DNA of 64,000 nucleotides, from the NCBI RefSeq assembly GCF_000214665.1, contig NC_015572.1, positions 2,046,001 to 2,110,000 of the forward strand, written 5' to 3'. Below the pieces are notes generated by a model, which did not search any database, was not told the DNA's origin, and saw nothing but the letters and a program-made list of their open reading frames with translations. This DNA comes from Methylomonas methanica MC09 (lineage in GTDB: Bacteria > Pseudomonadota > Gammaproteobacteria > Methylococcales > Methylomonadaceae). Each line of letters opens with the position of its first letter. The first letter of the stretch is position 1. Made by a program: the position numbers and the translations under genes. This document shows, piece by piece, positions 63,471 through 64,000 of the stretch.

Positions 63471-64000
63471 TTATTGCGGGGCTTTGCTTTTTGCGTAATG
63501 CAGGTAAATAAACAGAAAAAACTGCGCGCCGAAAATGAGATTGGCCATTAAGAGGTGTATGGGTTGGGCGACGGCCGGGAAACCCAGGCGGTCCAGGCTG
63601 ACCCCAGCCAAAATTGCGGTTACGATCAATCCTGTTAGCGCGTAAGCCACTTTGAGTAACAGGCTGTTCTGTTCGGCATTGTTACGAATCGTCCAGGCAA
63701 TCCACAGATTGGTGAACAAAATGATGGAAGAAAAAGAACGATGCACATAAAAGATGATGGGGAAACTGTCTCGCCAGTACTGGCGGTCGATATAGCTGTG
63801 TTGGTGGGCGATATAATCGATCGACTCCCGGACCTGGGTGCCCATGGCTACCTGTAATAAGGTCATGGCCATGGCAATTTTCAACACTAAAATAAAGCGC
63901 GGGTTTACCCAGCTGGCATCAAGCGCAATGAGTAGTGTTTTTTGCGAACGGCTGATCGCGTAAATCAATAAGGCGACGATGAACAACGCCAAAAGCATGT
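63471..64000 (-). CDS. ctaA: Haem A synthase CtaA/Cox15 (5' partial)
   Basis: The frame runs off the window at 64000, so only the C-terminal half (about 176 residues) is visible. Four membrane helices are seen, with MGTQVRESID between the first two and the haem-ligand histidines in YVHRSFSS and QPIHLLMANLIFG. These are conserved in the C-terminal half of CtaA/Cox15, which oxidises haem O to haem A for aa3-type cytochrome oxidases. This implies an aa3 oxidase in the cell. The remainder of the gene and any ctaB would lie beyond the window. Confidence 0.88.
   Translation of the reverse strand, partial: MLLALFIVALLIYAISRSQKTLLIALDASWVNPRFILVLKIAMAMTLLQVAMGTQVRESIDYIAHQHSYIDRQYWRDSFPIIFYVHRSFSSIILFTNLWIAWTIRNNAEQNSLLLKVAYALTGLIVTAILAGVSLDRLGFPAVAQPIHLLMANLIFGAQFFLFIYLHYAKSKAPQ

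Noticed and set aside
1..64000. CRISPR arrays, insertion sequences, prophage or integrase genes, tRNA and rRNA genes
   Set aside because: No regularly spaced repeats, transposase or integrase motifs, or cloverleaf-like sequences were recognised on either strand; a tRNA scan would be more reliable than reading by eye.

Overview
The window reads as an ordinary chromosomal stretch of a gammaproteobacterium. It is densely coding, with no phage genes, insertion sequences, CRISPR arrays, rRNA or recognisable tRNA. Several features suggest a methane- or methanol-using member of the Methylococcales, which is an inference: the gene order gyrA-serC-pheA-hisC-tyrA-aroA-cmk-rpsA-ihfB, a hopanoid-associated HpnN transporter, a PEP-CTERM protein, a MoxY-like kinase with a LuxR-type regulator, and many cyclic-di-GMP enzymes.

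Layout. 1-2402: end of a MacB-type ABC permease and an outer-membrane efflux lipoprotein. 2412-5887 (minus): a DUF3616 protein, a thioredoxin-like protein, and a chemoreceptor with a predicted c-type haem site. 6011-7229: a small tyrosine phosphatase and a dienelactone hydrolase. 7353-18223: the gyrA to ihfB block, linking DNA topology, serine, aromatic and histidine synthesis, CMP kinase, ribosomal protein S1 and IHF. 18332-24221: two tandem esterases and an RND adaptor/pump pair. 24440-27196: an RRM protein, a HTH regulator with a degenerate S24 domain, YjdM and QueA. 27443-33261: a predicted ethylene-binding receptor fused to PAS-PAS-GGDEF-EAL, then a two-component system with a divergent cupin and DUF2380-type gene. 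33274-38000 (minus): GloC, SucB and SucA. 38142-39207: a DUF2914 protein and an H-NS family protein. 39200-48597 (minus): an alpha/beta hydrolase, an M14 metallopeptidase, an OlsF-like bifunctional acyltransferase, TamB and TamA. 48986-63352: a small lipoprotein, HpnN, a SulP transporter with a universal stress protein, a GAF-PAS-GGDEF enzyme, a BrkB-like protein, an MscS channel, a PEP-CTERM protein and the DeaD helicase. 63471-64000 (minus): the C-terminal half of haem A synthase, cut by the window edge.

Themes. Envelope construction is prominent: TamAB, a probable ornithine-lipid synthase, HpnN, MscS and two efflux systems. Signalling is the other: two large cyclic-di-GMP proteins, a haem chemoreceptor and a MoxY-like pair. 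The observation I consider most worth following is the protein at 27443-30022. Its N-terminus carries every copper/ethylene-binding residue I could place from plant ETR1 at one constant offset, joined to cyclic-di-GMP output domains instead of a kinase. The second is the tight operon of acyltransferase, M14 enzyme and alpha/beta hydrolase at 39200-42727, which could make and turn over an aminolipid.
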